DNA from: an uncultured Candidatus Melainabacteria bacterium
GTDB lineage: Bacteria > Cyanobacteriota > Vampirovibrionia > Gastranaerophilales > Gastranaerophilaceae
Assembly (NCBI GenBank): GCA_934747335.1
Contig: CAKVGS010000016.1
Span: 1-41,269, forward strand
Direction of reading: 5' to 3'
Length of the DNA: 41,269 nucleotides
Shown here: positions 39,408 to 41,269 of the stretch, piece after piece
Numbering within the stretch: the first letter of the stretch is position 1
Layout: every line of letters begins with the position of its first letter
The notes under the pieces: generated by a model
Database searches by the model: none
Seen by the model: the letters and a program-made list of their open reading frames with translations, nothing else
Told to the model about the DNA's origin: nothing
Program-made: the position numbers and the translations under genes

Positions 39408-40238
39408 ATGCTAGCAACTTATTTTGGAATCTTAATCAGAATATTTTCAAATTCATACCTAAATGTTTTTCAAAAGATTTTGACTAATAAAGGTCAAAAA
39501 TCTTCTGTAATCAATTTTTACACATACTTAGGCTTGTCAATTTGCGGTTTGTTTTTTATTAATCAAATTTCAATTACAAATACAATTTTAGCAAACGTAT
39601 TAATAATGGGATTTTTTGGAGCATTAGGAAATTATTTTATTATAAAAGCGCTTTCGCTTGGTGATTTGTCTGCAATCGCTCCGATAAATTCGTACAAACC
39701 GATAGTTGCAATTATTATAGGATTTTTGTATTTAAGAGAAATCCCTAATATAAATGCGTTTTTAGGTATTTTGTTAATAATCTTTGGTACGTATTTCGTA
39801 TTGGGTGCTAAATCTAAAACAAAAATTGATAAAACAGCCATTTTTTATAGAGTTTTAGCTCTGATTTTTTCAGGTACCGAAGCTATTTTTATTAAAAAAA
39901 TAATTTTACTTTCAGGAATTACCAACGCATTTTTCTTATGGGCATTTTCAGGCTTGATTTTTTCTCTTTTGTTTGTAGCGGTTTCCCGTCATAAGCCTGA
40001 AATTAAGTCTTTAAAATACCAACTGCTTTTAGTTTTGGCAGTTGGTGTTATGCAATATTCCACAAACTATGTTTTTGCAAAAATGAATGTTTCTTACGCG
40101 TTAGCTTTGTTCCAACTCTCAACAATTTTGAGTGTATTTTTAGGCGTAAATTTATTTAAAGAAGAAAATTTCAAGGAAAAGTTGATTGGCTCAATAATTA
40201 TGGCAATCGGTGCGGTTATAATTATTTTAACAAAATAA
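39408..40238 (+). CDS. EamA-family (drug/metabolite) transporter
   Basis: A 276-residue inner-membrane protein with about ten hydrophobic helices in two related EamA halves: first half to about 130 with KALSLGDLSAIAPINSYKPIVAIIIGFLYLREIPN, second half with NVSYALALFQLSTILSVFLGVNLFKEENFKEKLIGSIIMAIGAVIIIL. This is the DMT superfamily; the substrate cannot be told from sequence. It appears leaderless. Repeat element copy 3 follows 60 bases after its stop, and no plain terminator is seen. Confidence 0.87.
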   Translation: MLATYFGILIRIFSNSYLNVFQKILTNKGQKSSVINFYTYLGLSICGLFFINQISITNTILANVLIMGFFGALGNYFIIKALSLGDLSAIAPINSYKPIVAIIIGFLYLREIPNINAFLGILLIIFGTYFVLGAKSKTKIDKTAIFYRVLALIFSGTEAIFIKKIILLSGITNAFFLWAFSGLIFSLLFVAVSRHKPEIKSLKYQLLLVLAVGVMQYSTNYVFAKMNVSYALALFQLSTILSVFLGVNLFKEENFKEKLIGSIIMAIGAVIIILTK

Positions 40239-40298
40239 AATCTTTATTTATAAGTGAGGTGTTTTCCGGTAAGAGTATTATATTCAAATATTACTATA

Positions 40299-40525
40299 AA
40301 TGTCCTTTTCTTTCTCTTTTGTTGCGAATAAAAAGATTTTTCACTTCACTTCCAAGTTCGTAAGTATGCCTACAAGTTGAAAGTATTTACCCCAGAAAAG
40401 AACGAAAAGAAAGAGAAAACACGCTACCGCTTCCTACGCTCTTACGAGCGTTGTTCAAATGGATGTAGCGGGTGAACCCGCACTCTTACGCTCGCTAAAA
40501 ACGCTCGCGATGCTAGTGTCGTTCA
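40299..40525. repeat. MITE-like element, copy 3, rearranged
   Basis: The right part (GAACCCGCACTCTTACGCTCG ... GTGTCGTTCA, to 40525) matches the right end of copies 1 and 2. The segment 40395-40451 (AAAGAACGAAAAGAAAGAG ... CTCTTACGAGCGTT) equals the left arm of those copies in reverse orientation. The start 40299-40320 (AATGTCCTTTTCTTTCTC) is the reversed middle. The left terminal repeat is missing. It looks like a product of recombination or slippage between the internal palindromic arms. It fills most of the gap 40239-40555. Confidence 0.75.
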
Positions 40526-40555
40526 ATTTTGGATTGGATAATAGTAACTTTAAAA

Positions 40556-41116
40556 TTAAAATTGTAAAACAGTTTGCCTCTTAAAACAATCACTTTCATG
40601 GTCATTGACGACTCCGATTGCTTGCAGGTAAGAATAAATAATAATTGTTCCTACGTATTTCATACCGCGTATTTTTAAATCTTTGGAAATCTCGTCTGAT
40701 AAAGGTGTGCTTACAAATTGTTCGTCGGATGTATTTTTAATGATTTTATTGTTGGTAAATTTCCAAATGTAGTTTGAAAAGCTTCCGAATTCTTTTTGAA
40801 TTTCAATAAAAATTTTTGCATTGTTGATTGCAGAATTGATTTTTCCTTTAGAACGTATAATTTCTTTGTTTTTCAATAACTCATTAACTTTGTTTTCATC
40901 ATACTTTGCAACTTTTTCGACATCAAAATTGTCAAACGCAACACGAAAAGCCTCACGTTTTTTGAGAACTGTTATCCAAGAAAGCCCTGCCTGAAAAGAT
41001 TCTAAAACCAAAAGTTCAAAAAGCTCTCTATCATCGTATTTTGGAACACCCCACTCTTCATCATGATATTTAACATAAATTGGCGATTTTTCATCAACCC
41101 AATGACATCTTTTCAT
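40556..41116 (-). CDS. tag: DNA-3-methyladenine glycosylase I
   Basis: A 186-residue Tag that removes 3-methyladenine from alkylated DNA. The N-terminus MKRCHWVDEKSPIYVKYHDEEWG gives the zinc ligands Cys4 and His18, and the C-terminal NDHESDCF gives His and Cys. LFELLVLESFQAGLSWITVLKKREAFR is the family core, with the catalytic Glu region. ATG at 41116 is supported by GAGGT upstream; the longer frame to 41224 is hydrophobic non-homologous sequence. The remaining 41225-41269 is AT-rich with no visible gene. Confidence 0.94.
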   Translation of the reverse strand: MKRCHWVDEKSPIYVKYHDEEWGVPKYDDRELFELLVLESFQAGLSWITVLKKREAFRVAFDNFDVEKVAKYDENKVNELLKNKEIIRSKGKINSAINNAKIFIEIQKEFGSFSNYIWKFTNNKIIKNTSDEQFVSTPLSDEISKDLKIRGMKYVGTIIIYSYLQAIGVVNDHESDCFKRQTVLQF

Positions 41117-41269
41117 AGAAACCTCAAATAAATTCTTGTTTTTATATTTTAAATCAAAAATTACCAAACTGTACAAAATCAATATATAAAAAGAAAAAGT
41201 TGCTAAAAAGAAGTTTAGCAACATTAAATAAACACGAGGATATTAAGAGAGAGAGTATAAAATAAATCT

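Noticed and set aside
1..41269. tRNA, rRNA, CRISPR arrays or replication origin
   Set aside because: No T-loop GGTTCGAATCC-like sequences, rRNA blocks, regular spacer arrays or DnaA-box clusters were seen on either strand by eye.

Overview
The window looks like a chromosomal segment of an AT-rich, didermic, non-sporulating bacterium close to Cyanobacteria. The best guess is a gut Gastranaerophilales/Melainabacteria (Vampirovibrionia) lineage. The guess rests on these genes occurring together: a PilT twitching ATPase, a type IV prepilin-like adhesin, a GH57/DUF3536 hydrolase, a NAGPA-type glycosidase, RqcH, SpmA/SpmB and GatD. Small proteins with an N-terminal 'SFxG/TFG' motif also fit. This placement is inference. 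TGA is used as a stop (standard code). I found no rRNA, tRNA or CRISPR array.

Layout. Positions 1-5500: a truncated symporter gene with a disturbed start, the coupled operon pilT-recO-gatD (minus strand), an orphan sugar-ABC permease, spmA-spmB, and a zinc-ribbon protein that overlaps spmB tail to tail. Positions 5500-12300: a candidate small RNA, a PfkB kinase, small lineage-type proteins, a YhcH/YiaL-family protein, a TPR protein and tatD-tlyA. Positions 12300-18900: repeat-rich gaps around a folate cyclo-ligase, a coiled-coil protein, a 54-residue small protein, a HEAT-like protein, a sigma factor and gcvPB. Positions 18900-24750: a large EF-hand-like protein with a near-perfect sigma-28-type promoter, an ORF6N-domain protein, a zeta-toxin-like kinase with a 54-residue partner, a PurD-like ATP-grasp protein and a ribbon-helix-helix regulator. 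Positions 24750-31370: metK behind a structured leader, lineage-type proteins, a giant nested palindrome, and a prepilin-YadA-S74 fusion adhesin. Positions 31370-41269: a COG2509 flavoprotein, a small secreted protein, rqcH, an OB-fold-like secreted protein, GH57, a NAGPA-type glycosidase, an EamA transporter and tag.

Three signals run through the window. First, at least nine genes have a TATAAT-like -10 box about six bases before ATG and no Shine-Dalgarno sequence, which predicts leaderless mRNAs. Other genes have clear AGGAG sites, so two initiation modes seem to coexist. Second, a conserved promoter block (GGCAATTTTT, 12-13 bases, TTTATAT) precedes several small genes of unknown function and a candidate sRNA. 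Third, almost every long gap is filled by GC-richer modular inverted repeats. Most module ends carry 'GAACGAC', and the modules build hairpins of up to about 650 bp.

The most notable protein is the 524-residue product at 29104-30678. A type IV prepilin N-terminus is followed by 14 YadA-head repeats and a self-cleaving S74 (endosialidase-type) chaperone domain. It may be a pilus-route surface adhesin; the PilT gene in the same window makes a type IV pilus machine likely.
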